Positions 8,176 through 16,258 of a stretch of 64,000 bases of DNA are shown one piece after another. The notes under the pieces were generated by a model. The model made no database searches. It was given only the letters and a program-made list of their open reading frames with translations, and was not told the origin of the DNA. How positions within the stretch are numbered: the first letter of the stretch is position 1; the number at the start of each line of letters is the position of its first letter. Made by a program: the position numbers and the translations under genes. The stretch lies in NCBI GenBank assembly GCA_024648695.1, contig JACAVV010000014.1, positions 62,001-126,000 on the forward strand. The letters run 5' to 3'. The DNA comes from Nitrospina sp. (lineage in GTDB: Bacteria > Nitrospinota > Nitrospinia > Nitrospinales > JACRGP01).

Positions 8176-9528
8176 TCACACCACCCCATAAGCCAGCATG
8201 GCATCGGCTACCTTGATAAAGCCGCCTATATTGGCTCCTTTCACATAATCGATCTTACCGTCATCCCCTTTACCGTAGCGGACACAGGTATCATGAATTT
8301 TACGCATGATGGTCTGCAAACGATCTTCCAACTCCTCCCTTGACCAGGAAAGCCGAATGCTGTTCTGCGTCATTTCCAATCCGGAAACCGCCACGCCGCC
8401 GGCATTGGAGGCTTTGCCTGGAGCGTACAGGACCCCGGCATTCTGAAACACATGAATGCCTTCAGGCAAGGTCGGCATATTCGCCCCTTCGGACACACCG
8501 ATGCAACCGTTTTCCACTAATAGAAGAGCGGCGGTTTCATCAATCTCGTTTTGAGTAGCACACGGAAAAGCCAGGTCCGCGGGCACTTTCCAGGGTTTTT
8601 CTCCGTGATAAAACTCGCAACCAAACTCTAAAGCGTATTCTGAAACCCGCCCGCGTATTATGTTTTTTAAATGAATAAGGTAATCCAGCTTTTCGCGGGT
8701 GACGCCTTCAGGGTCGTGCACGAATCCTGAGGAATCAGAAAAGGTAACGACGCGGGCTCCGAGCTGAATCAGCTTTTCGATGGTGTATTGGGCGACGTTC
8801 CCGGAACCGGATACCAGGCAGGTTTTGCCGTGGACAGAATTGTTCTGGTGACCCAGCATCTCTTCCATGAAAAAGGCGCAACCATAACCGGTGGCTTCTT
8901 TTCGAATGAGACTGCCCCCGAACTCAAGGGATTTGCCTGTTAGCGTGCCGGTGAATTCGTTTTTTAATCGTTTGTACTGGCCGAACATGAAACTGATCTC
9001 GCGCGCGCCGACCCCGATATCCCCGGCAGGGACGTCGATATCTTCGCCAATGTGTTTGTAAAGCTCAGACATAAAGGATTGGCAAAAGCGCATCACCTCG
9101 CGATCGGATTTGCCTTTGGGATTGAAGTCCGCGCCGCCTTTACCCGCACCCATGGGAAGTCCGGTGAGACTGTTCTTGAACGTTTGCTCGAAGCCAAGGA
9201 ATTTAAGTATGCCCAGAGTGACGGAGGGATCGAACCGGAGTCCGCCTTTGTAGGGGCCGATTGAATTGTTGAATTGAACCCGGTAACCACGCTGGACGCG
9301 AAACCAGCCCTTGTCGTCTTCCCAGCAGACACGAAAAATGATGGTGCGGTCCGGTTCCGTCAGACGCTCCAGAATACGCGCTTCCCGATACTCCTTGCGT
9401 TCATTGACCAAAGGCAGAACTGTTTCCGCCGTTTCCTTGACAGCCTGGTGAAACTCCGGTTCCCCCGGATTGCGCTTGACCAATCCGTCCATAAAGTCGT
9501 CCAAAGTTATCGGCGTGCGCCCGTACAT
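8176..9528 (-). CDS. gdhA: NADP-specific glutamate dehydrogenase
   Basis: This 450-residue enzyme reductively aminates 2-oxoglutarate to glutamate, assimilating ammonium. Diagnostic parts are the substrate-binding stretch G-P-Y-K-G-G-L-R-F near 91-99, the catalytic-lysine motif P-M-G-A-G-K-G-G-A-D-F, P-A-G-D-I-G-V-G-A-R-E-I, and the nucleotide fold G-S-G-N-V-A. The overall form is that of the hexameric, biosynthetic bacterial enzyme. The ATG has an AGGAG site 7 nt upstream. It appears to be a single-gene transcript. Confidence 0.96.
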   Translation of the reverse strand: MYGRTPITLDDFMDGLVKRNPGEPEFHQAVKETAETVLPLVNERKEYREARILERLTEPDRTIIFRVCWEDDKGWFRVQRGYRVQFNNSIGPYKGGLRFDPSVTLGILKFLGFEQTFKNSLTGLPMGAGKGGADFNPKGKSDREVMRFCQSFMSELYKHIGEDIDVPAGDIGVGAREISFMFGQYKRLKNEFTGTLTGKSLEFGGSLIRKEATGYGCAFFMEEMLGHQNNSVHGKTCLVSGSGNVAQYTIEKLIQLGARVVTFSDSSGFVHDPEGVTREKLDYLIHLKNIIRGRVSEYALEFGCEFYHGEKPWKVPADLAFPCATQNEIDETAALLLVENGCIGVSEGANMPTLPEGIHVFQNAGVLYAPGKASNAGGVAVSGLEMTQNSIRLSWSREELEDRLQTIMRKIHDTCVRYGKGDDGKIDYVKGANIGGFIKVADAMLAYGVV

Positions 9529-9685
9529 GCAGATCTCCTGTTAATTAAAAGTTTGCTTTTATTTTAGCGCTATAAAGATCAAAGCGAAATGGGTGTTTTA
9601 CAGGTAGTGGATTGGAAGATAATTTCGGGGAGGAGGCAGACGAAAAGGTAGAAATAATTCTGGGGTAGTTTTAAAGGTTTTCCCA

Positions 9686-12172
9686 TCAAGTTGAAAAAAA
9701 AGAATTAGTGTTATAGGTAACCAACTTTGGTTCATTCCAAGGTGCTTTCCTGGATCTCCATAAGTAGATAGCTATAACCAAAATAGTTGAAAGGGTAATG
9801 ATTAAACCTATACGAAAGGACCAAGGTCTGTACCTGAATTGTACTCTATGTGTTCCCGGTTCCAATAAGATTGCTCGGAATTTATAATTAGCTTGGTAAA
9901 TTTTGACAGAGGTTCCATCGACAGTGGCCTCCCAGCCCGGATAGAATGATTCACTAACAAATAAAAATTTTTTGGAAGATACTTCTACCGTTAAGTCTAA
10001 GTCCCCATAATGGTAATCCAAAACTTTAACAGACCCCAAATTTAAGGTAGCTCCTTGGCCACATGTGAAGCCTTTGGGTGCTTCATCCAAATATAATATA
10101 TCTTTCGGGTGAAACACATTGTCTAAAAAAGCATGGCTCCATTCCTCTTGTTTTAAAATAACCTTACAATCGTTTACCAAAAAAGCTAAAGGATAAACAT
10201 TGAGGTTTTCATAAAGGCTAATGGGTTCTATTTTGAAATCATTTTTTGAATCATTTAAATCTAAATTTTTAGCTATATCAAAACGTTCAATCCCTAAGTT
10301 TTTCAATTTTGGAGAATTTATTTTTTCTCTTGAAAGAATATACTTAATATTACTCATAGATAAAAACTCAAGTTTGTCAGTAAGGGGTTTCATATTGACA
10401 AATTTAAAAATACTTTTATCTCTTTTAATATTAATTACGGTCCTGGCATCAAAATGTTTTATGCCGGGAACAGACCTGGTTTCTAAAGGAACAATAGAAC
10501 CTCTAACAATTTTTCCAAATCGCACTGTTTGAACTAGATTTTGTTTTTCTTGAACTTCTGTTGAATTCAAAATTAATACTCTGAAACCACCGTTATTTTC
10601 TAATAAAAATTTGGAAATCTTGTCGGGGTTTTTGAATTTCTCTGTGGACAAGGTGCCCCAATAGCCAAACGTATAAAAAAATATATCAAGAAAAAAAATG
10701 AAAATGGCTGCAAAATAGAAAATCCACTTAAACCTTGATACTTTATAAAACAGGAATGAAGCCAAACCAAATAATGAGGTGAACATCAGCAGTCGCTTAA
10801 TATTCAAAATATTAGTTTCGGCTTTATTAAATTCAGGAAAACTCCATCCTTTGTTATTAACCCAATCCACCCAATATTTTTGCTGAAAATCAATACATCC
10901 GTAAAGAACCATAAAAATTGCGCTGAAAATAAGAAAATATAGAGCCCATTTTTCAGCTTTTTTATTCTTTTCTTTTACAAAATTTGCATAACAATGCCAT
11001 CCCCATCCTGCCGCAAAACAGAGAAGAATGATGGTTGGCAAAATAAATTTTACGGGATACCTGAATCCAGAGAACCAAGGCAAAAAATTGTACATCAAAT
11101 GATATAAATATGAATCGTTACCCATGGAAATATAAATAGAAAAAACACACACTATTACCCAGGGAATACGTTTCCGCCCGCCTTCAAAAAGAAAAATTAT
11201 AATAAGAAAAAAGGGTATCAGACCTAAATAAAAAGAACCTATCCAATTTTGATTTAAAAACAGATTCTTTTGATCCCATCCGTCACCAAATGGGTCAATT
11301 AGGAAAAACTTTAAAAAGTCTCTAAGTTTAAAAGCCCAAACGGAAGCATTTTTTAAATCCAGGCCTTCTTGGCGCATTGAGAATGAAATTAATTCATACG
11401 TTGGAATTAGCTGAACTGATATCAACCCAAGAAATGAAATCAAAAACACAAAAATAAATTGTAGTCGCTTTTTTAAATTTAATGGAATTGCTATACCCTG
11501 GAAAATATTTGGAATGAGATAGAAAAAAATCAAAAATGGAAAGATTTGATAGCAGGTTTCAATCCCGCCAATAAAAAACATAAGTGAGCCAACACAACCT
11601 GAAAAAATGGCCCATCTCAAATCATTGGTTTGGTTCCCTTTGAAGAAACCAAGAACAATTAGCGATACCCAAACGACCGCGAAAAATGTTGATGGATAGG
11701 TATATATTGATAGCAAATATCCTCCGAACATAAACGAAAGCCCGGAAATAAAAGCCCCACCAATATTGGCACCCACCGTACGTAATAAAATGTAAAGAAA
11801 TGTTCCTCCCAAGGCGAAATGCAAAATAAAAAGGTAATTAAAAACTAAAAAGAAAGGGAGGAACAAATAAAATATATAGAAAGGATAAAAAACCCCGGGT
11901 TGTAGCCTGGCAGCTAACGGGGTTCCAGCCCAGTGGTCCGGGTTCCAAAGAGGAGGTTGAAAATCTTTTACTTGTTGAACCCAGGCATCCAGATAGGGCA
12001 AAAAAAATGAAACTAAATCGGCTCCCGGGAATATGTTTTCAAAATCGGTGAATTTATAAAAATAAACGACAGATAATAAAAAGTATACGAGAAAAAATAA
12101 AACAAACTCTTGGGACCTTGGAAATAAAAAGGAAAAGGAGACCCCCCTTTTATTCAAAGATCTACCTGCCAT
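9686..12172 (-). CDS. YfhO-family multispanning membrane protein
   Basis: This is an 828-residue protein with about 12-14 transmembrane helices in the first ~560 residues, a C-terminal extracytoplasmic domain, and a final helix near 795-815 followed by a basic tail. The P-G-A-D-L near residue 50, W-N-P-D-H-W-A-G-T-P-L near 76-86, and the C-terminal S-E-S-F-Y-P-G-W-E-A-T-V-D-G motif are hallmarks of YfhO-like, GT-C-related proteins. Family members are implicated in glycosylation of surface polymers. I placed the start at an ATG; an in-frame TTG two codons upstream is also possible. The gene is markedly AT-richer than its neighbours, which suggests later acquisition. It starts 18 nt after the prepilin stop. 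Confidence 0.8.
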   Translation of the reverse strand: MAGRSLNKRGVSFSFLFPRSQEFVLFFLVYFLLSVVYFYKFTDFENIFPGADLVSFFLPYLDAWVQQVKDFQPPLWNPDHWAGTPLAARLQPGVFYPFYIFYLFLPFFLVFNYLFILHFALGGTFLYILLRTVGANIGGAFISGLSFMFGGYLLSIYTYPSTFFAVVWVSLIVLGFFKGNQTNDLRWAIFSGCVGSLMFFIGGIETCYQIFPFLIFFYLIPNIFQGIAIPLNLKKRLQFIFVFLISFLGLISVQLIPTYELISFSMRQEGLDLKNASVWAFKLRDFLKFFLIDPFGDGWDQKNLFLNQNWIGSFYLGLIPFFLIIIFLFEGGRKRIPWVIVCVFSIYISMGNDSYLYHLMYNFLPWFSGFRYPVKFILPTIILLCFAAGWGWHCYANFVKEKNKKAEKWALYFLIFSAIFMVLYGCIDFQQKYWVDWVNNKGWSFPEFNKAETNILNIKRLLMFTSLFGLASFLFYKVSRFKWIFYFAAIFIFFLDIFFYTFGYWGTLSTEKFKNPDKISKFLLENNGGFRVLILNSTEVQEKQNLVQTVRFGKIVRGSIVPLETRSVPGIKHFDARTVINIKRDKSIFKFVNMKPLTDKLEFLSMSNIKYILSREKINSPKLKNLGIERFDIAKNLDLNDSKNDFKIEPISLYENLNVYPLAFLVNDCKVILKQEEWSHAFLDNVFHPKDILYLDEAPKGFTCGQGATLNLGSVKVLDYHYGDLDLTVEVSSKKFLFVSESFYPGWEATVDGTSVKIYQANYKFRAILLEPGTHRVQFRYRPWSFRIGLIITLSTILVIAIYLWRSRKAPWNEPKLVTYNTNSFFST

Positions 12173-12190
12173 TCTCAATTAGTTATTAAA

Positions 12191-12574
12191 TTAGTTCGTA
12201 ATCTCGGCTGGAATTGCAAGCCCTGTGGAAGCAGTATATGTGAAAGTATTTGTTACATCTCCCCAATCAATTGTAATTGTAGTGGCTCCAGTGCTTACAG
12301 TACCCCCTTGAATGTCAGTGCCGGCTACAATACTATCAATATCATAAGTTGCAGTGGCAGTTATCAAGTTTTGGGCATGCAATAACGTTACCGTACCACG
12401 TAATGCAGCCAAAGCACCAGCGGCTCTAGAGGTCTGAGCTTCACCTCTTAAATCAATAAACTTGGGAAGGGCAACGGCTGCCAAAATTCCTAGAATTACA
12501 ATAACCAAAATTAATTCAATTAAGGTAAAGCCATTTTCATTCTGGTGAAACTTTTTTCTTAAACTCTGTGTCAT
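12191..12574 (-). CDS. Type IV pilin-like protein (prepilin)
   Basis: This 127-residue prepilin has a short basic leader, a cleavage site G15-F16 in N-E-N-G-F-T-L-I-E, Glu at mature position 5, and a hydrophobic helix to about residue 35. A serine/threonine-rich C-terminal domain follows. The ATG was chosen over an upstream in-frame start because a GGAGG site sits 6 nt before it and the leader length fits. A sigma-54-type -24/-12 element lies 43 nt upstream. It is probably the major pilin or a pseudopilin of the block at 12.2-21 kb. Confidence 0.85.
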   Translation of the reverse strand: MTQSLRKKFHQNENGFTLIELILVIVILGILAAVALPKFIDLRGEAQTSRAAGALAALRGTVTLLHAQNLITATATYDIDSIVAGTDIQGGTVSTGATTITIDWGDVTNTFTYTASTGLAIPAEITN

Positions 12575-12616
12575 GAATGCCTCCGTAGGACCTGTTGAAT
12601 TAGTAATTGTATTTAA

Positions 12617-12631
12617 GCAATTTCTAAACCA
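12617..12631 (-). promoter_or_regulatory. Candidate sigma-54 promoter of the prepilin gene
   Basis: On the minus strand TGGTTTAGAAATTGC has GG and GC separated exactly as in -24/-12 elements, with a good TTGC half and a weaker TGG half. It lies 43 nt upstream of the prepilin ATG. An NtrC-type activator gene is 3.6 kb upstream in the same block. Confidence 0.5.
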
Positions 12632-12785
12632 AATATTTTGGAAACAGAATTTCAAGTTTGGGGTTTTCTCTAACGATCCGATTTGATTGATATTTTCGGA
12701 ATTAAACTCTCTTTTCATTTAAAGCTAAATATCCAGAAAAATGTAAACTCAAGTTTCCAATTTGTAACCTCGTTTACCCAATTGG

Positions 12786-13403
12786 TTATCGAATCACCCA
12801 TGAGAAATAGGAAATCAGCAGATAACACGAACCCAGGAATAAAAATATCCCAACCGTTCCATGGTTCTTCATTATCCAGGAATCGACATATTGTCTGGTG
12901 CCATCGAATTTCTCAAATGCTTTGTCGGTCGCTATCCAGCGGTCCAATTTTTCATTCCATTTTGTGAAGCGTTCCGGTTCCGTCATGATCGCCAGACAAC
13001 CAAATATACCTATTACTGAAAAAACGATGAACACCCATTGAATCATGGAAAAGATGAGATCGTAAACTGCTTTGGCGTTTGGACTTGAGGGTTCGATCAC
13101 CAAATCCAGAAAGACATCCATTTTAAAGTCCACATACAAGTACTTGAAGGTGTATATAGCGCCAATCAGGAAAATAGACCCTACCCACCAGCGGTGTTTC
13201 ATGATGGCGTCTGTGGTATCGATTCTTTTGTCGAGATTCTTGGAAATTTCTTTGGTGGAGACCCAGGTGTTCATGCGGGCGCTCAAGGCTTCGATCTTTT
13301 CGGGCTTGAATGCAATCAGGTAACTGCCCCATAGGGCGAAAAGGATTAATAGCAATCCCAGGATAGTACCCGTTGTTATCAGAATTTCCCAAACGACGTC
13401 CAT
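12786..13403 (-). CDS. Four-helix membrane protein with internal duplication
   Basis: This is a 205-residue protein with about four transmembrane helices (near 8-32, 74-92, 117-140 and 183-202). Two halves resemble one another: K-P-E-K-I-E-A-L-S-A-R-M-N-T-W-V near 33-48 and E-P-E-R-F-T-K-W-N-E-K-L-D-R-W-I near 142-157. Each is followed by an aspartate/lysine-rich linker and an I-M-K-H/I-M-K-N step into a glycine-containing helix. I do not recognise the family. It sits between two prepilin genes, so a role in pilus assembly or export is possible but unproven. Confidence 0.7.
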   Translation of the reverse strand: MDVVWEILITTGTILGLLLILFALWGSYLIAFKPEKIEALSARMNTWVSTKEISKNLDKRIDTTDAIMKHRWWVGSIFLIGAIYTFKYLYVDFKMDVFLDLVIEPSSPNAKAVYDLIFSMIQWVFIVFSVIGIFGCLAIMTEPERFTKWNEKLDRWIATDKAFEKFDGTRQYVDSWIMKNHGTVGIFLFLGSCYLLISYFSWVIR

Positions 13404-13448
13404 GATCGGCTCCTTGAGTTTCTGAAGTTTTACTTTGCGAACAGACTG

Positions 13449-14105
13449 TTAAGGCGCGGTTGTTTGAGCCGTTCCGCTGGCGCCACTGGGTTGGTTGGCT
13501 CCTGCGGACCCCCTTTGGCGTCGTCTCAGTCGGTCGCGTTCGGTTTCTTCGCCTCGCAGGCGGCGGTCTGCATCCAGTTGACGCTTGAGCGGGCTCTCCC
13601 TGTCGATGATCTTGGAACTGATCACTCCATTGACCCTGTCGTAAACCCATCTCACTATAGTATGGTCTTCGCGCTGATGGTAAATGACTCCTGTACCGCG
13701 AAAGGTTGTCAGTGTTGTCCCGGCCTGCTCGGGTGTCAGGTTTACCGATGAGTTGGCGGTTCCGCCAACGAATACCCACAATCCGTCATCCTGAGGTTGG
13801 CCTGTCGGACGCGTGGTTCGGCGGCGGTCGTAACCTTCCGGAATTTTTGTCAGGTTCGCGAAGGGGTTGTTTGGAAAGGTTGCCACACGGTCCCGTACCA
13901 GGGCCTCACTGTAGTTTGTGAGGATGTTGTTGCGCATCACTTCGATAGTCGCATCTTCCGCCTGAATTTCAGCGTCTTCAGCAATGTTCACCATCCTCTG
14001 TGACGCGGCGGCAAATAGCAAGCCAATGATCACGATCACCATGACCATTTCTAGCAAGGTGAAGCCGGATTCATCTAAATATATGATTTTTCTGGACTTA
14101 TCCAT
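13449..14105 (-). CDS. Prepilin-type protein with charged C-terminal tail
   Basis: This 218-residue protein has a type III/IV prepilin signal: cleavage after the glycine in D-E-S-G-F-T-L-L-E-M, with Glu at mature position 5 and a hydrophobic stretch to about residue 33. The C-terminal ~50 residues are rich in Arg, Glu, Ala and Thr and look disordered. The start is uncertain: an in-frame GTG ten codons upstream is an alternative and neither has a strong ribosome site. It follows the PilC/GspF gene by 55 nt and is probably a minor pilin or pseudopilin. Confidence 0.8.
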   Translation of the reverse strand: MDKSRKIIYLDESGFTLLEMVMVIVIIGLLFAAASQRMVNIAEDAEIQAEDATIEVMRNNILTNYSEALVRDRVATFPNNPFANLTKIPEGYDRRRTTRPTGQPQDDGLWVFVGGTANSSVNLTPEQAGTTLTTFRGTGVIYHQREDHTIVRWVYDRVNGVISSKIIDRESPLKRQLDADRRLRGEETERDRLRRRQRGSAGANQPSGASGTAQTTAP

Positions 14106-14160
14106 GCGACCATTATAATTGATTTTTACCGCCACGCATATTGAAAAGTACGGATCGTCC

Positions 14161-15384
14161 TCATCTGCGTGCCATTTTCGACATATCCCACATGGGGAGG
14201 AAAATGGAAAGCGCCAAAAAGCCTACCAGCACGGCCATGAACACCAGCAGGATCGGTTCGATATAGGTCGATAATTTTTTAAGTGAACGGTCGACTTCCT
14301 CATCGTAATAGTCGGCGACTTTCACCAGCATGTCGTCGAGTGCCCCGGCTTCCTCTCCAGCGGCGACCATTTGAATGACCAAAGGCGGAACATAACCGCT
14401 TCTTTGCAAGGGGTCCGCCAGGCCCAGACCTTCTTCCACACTCACACGGAGACCGCGGATGATCCCTGCAATCACGACGTTGCTCACAACACGGGACGCG
14501 ATGTTGAGTGTTTCCAGAATGGGAACACCTGCAGATTGAAGTGATCCAAACACGCGTGTGAACCGGGCCATGGACGTTCTCAAGGCAATAGGACCAATGA
14601 TCGGCATGCGAAGCAGAAGAGTGTGCCATTGATAGCGCCCGTTTTCCGTTTTAATGTAATGTTTAAACGCAAAAAAGCCAACCACTGCTGTAATCAGGCC
14701 GATCAACCAAAAGTCGACAAAAACCTTATGGAAGGCGATCAGTATTTTAGTGGGTAACGGCAATTCGATTTGTGCCCGTTGAAACATGTTCACAAACACC
14801 GGAACCACTTTGGACATGAGTATCCCGATGGCAATGACCACCGCCGCGACCACCATTTTCGGGTAACGTAATGCGGTGCGAATCTTGTCCTCGTTTTGCT
14901 CCTGCCTTTCCAGTAGATCCGCCAGACGGCGCAGGATTTCATCCATCACGCCACCGGCTTCACCCGCTTCTATCATGCTGACATACAATTCGGAAAATAC
15001 GTCCGGATGCTTGCTCATGGCATCTGACAAGGACAAGCCGTCACCGATATCCGCCTGCACCTTGAGGATGACCTGACTGAAATGTGGACTTTGAACCTGT
15101 TCCGATAAAGCGGTCAAGGAACCCAGAATGGGAATGCCCGCATTGACCAGAGTCGCCATTTGGCGTGAGAACAGCACCAGTTCCTGAATTTCGACCTTTC
15201 GCGGACCAAACAAACTTCCCGTGGAGTCCTTGGGTTTCGTTTTGGTTTTGACCGATTTGATAGAAATAGGAAAATGGCCCATTTTGCCTAGTTCCAGGCT
15301 GACCACTTCCTGGCTGGCGGCGTCCATGCTCCCTGTGATCAGGGAACCGGATCTGTCTCGAGCTTTGTATTGAAATTGGGCCAT
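14161..15384 (-). CDS. Type IV pilus/type II secretion inner-membrane platform protein (PilC/GspF)
   Basis: This 407-residue protein has two tandem T2SSF domains (about 70-195 and 272-395), each containing the E-A-G-E-x-G-G or A-A-G-E-E-A-G motif, and three transmembrane helices near 172, 220 and 380. It couples the cytoplasmic ATPase to pilin assembly. It is encoded with prepilins and a PilB/GspE ATPase. Whether this is a pilus or a secretion system cannot be settled, since no secretin gene is in the window. Confidence 0.92.
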   Translation of the reverse strand: MAQFQYKARDRSGSLITGSMDAASQEVVSLELGKMGHFPISIKSVKTKTKPKDSTGSLFGPRKVEIQELVLFSRQMATLVNAGIPILGSLTALSEQVQSPHFSQVILKVQADIGDGLSLSDAMSKHPDVFSELYVSMIEAGEAGGVMDEILRRLADLLERQEQNEDKIRTALRYPKMVVAAVVIAIGILMSKVVPVFVNMFQRAQIELPLPTKILIAFHKVFVDFWLIGLITAVVGFFAFKHYIKTENGRYQWHTLLLRMPIIGPIALRTSMARFTRVFGSLQSAGVPILETLNIASRVVSNVVIAGIIRGLRVSVEEGLGLADPLQRSGYVPPLVIQMVAAGEEAGALDDMLVKVADYYDEEVDRSLKKLSTYIEPILLVFMAVLVGFLALSIFLPMWDMSKMARR

Positions 15385-15652
15385 GAGTTTTAAAGGTGCT
15401 TGTCAGAAAGATTTAAGGTCCGGTATCTTGTACCAGGATTACATTTTTAACGGAATTCATTTTTTAACAATCATTAACAACACATCGTCATTCTGAGGCA
15501 GAATTTGGTTCTGGCTAAGAATGACGTTCGGCCGTTTTTCTAATTTTTACTTTTAAGTTTCGCTAAATACTCAACCTCCGTATGCACAAAAAACTTTTCT
15601 TCATCATTCTAACTTGGATCAAATTTTCAATAAAGTTCTATTATAAAATCGA
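15385..15652. other. Intergenic stretch with a short inverted repeat
   Basis: CGTCATTCT at 15486-15494 is repeated inverted as AGAATGACG at 15518-15526 around a 23-nt loop that itself contains CAGAAT/GTTCTG. No T-run follows. No coding frame is supported. Confidence 0.45.
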
Positions 15653-16093
15653 TTAATGCCAGTAAGCCAGGATGAGTCCAAACAACATCAGGCGTGTGAT
15701 ATCAAAACCGCTGTTTATCATTACCAGTTTCCATCCGCGAAATTCCCAGGCCACGCGACCAATTTGCAGAGGCAGGAGGAATCCAAGCCAGTTCCAGAAA
15801 GCCGCGTTTGCTCCATAGACCCAGGCCGGGTCATCCTGTCCCACGTTCCAGGTGGAAGGCCGCCAGATTTCTATACTGTGCGCCAGGACAAAGGCGATCA
15901 AAAGCGATCCCATAGCGTAAAGGCTGAGCGATTTCGCCATTTCCTTGGGTGCTGGCTCAGGTTTGCTTTCCATTCCCATTTCTTTGGTCCAGGCCAATCC
16001 GAACAGGGGGCCAAACCAGAGGAATCCCAAAGGCATGGAAAGCACCACACATACAACGATAGCAAGGTAATTGATATCCAGATCAGGTAACAT
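15653..16093 (-). CDS. DUF1761-type membrane protein
   Basis: This 146-residue protein has four transmembrane helices. It opens with the DUF1761-like pattern I-N-Y-L-A-I-V-V near 7-14 and has L-W-F-G-P-L-F-G-x-x-W near 26-36, followed by a P/E/K-rich loop. The function of the family is unknown. The ATG has an ideal AGGAGG ribosome site 5 nt upstream; an in-frame extension further upstream enters repeat copy 4 and was rejected. Confidence 0.75.
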   Translation of the reverse strand: MLPDLDINYLAIVVCVVLSMPLGFLWFGPLFGLAWTKEMGMESKPEPAPKEMAKSLSLYAMGSLLIAFVLAHSIEIWRPSTWNVGQDDPAWVYGANAAFWNWLGFLLPLQIGRVAWEFRGWKLVMINSGFDITRLMLFGLILAYWH

Positions 16094-16130
16094 AAAACCT
16101 CCTGCAAAAGTCAGTTTTTTAACCAGTTCC

Positions 16131-16258
16131 GCTACGTGCGAGCCAATGCGAGCCAACCCGCACCGTTGAAAAAAATATCATCCGGCGTACCCGGCCGGTG
16201 GTAAATAGCATAATTCTCCCATTATTGTCCTGAGCTACCCCAGGGCGTGGGCTGGCCG
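16131..16258 (+). repeat. Dispersed ~127-bp repeat, copy 4 (diverged)
   Basis: The copy keeps the block order GCGAGCC, CCGCACCG, CCCGGCCGGTGG, TATTG-CC-GAGCT and GCGTGGGCTGGCCGCG, with many substitutions compared with the 3.5-5 kb copies. It lies between the DUF1761 gene and the response-regulator gene. It encodes the last codons of the regulator, giving a tail P-T-P-W-G-S-S-G-Q similar to the MMPL tail. Confidence 0.7.
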
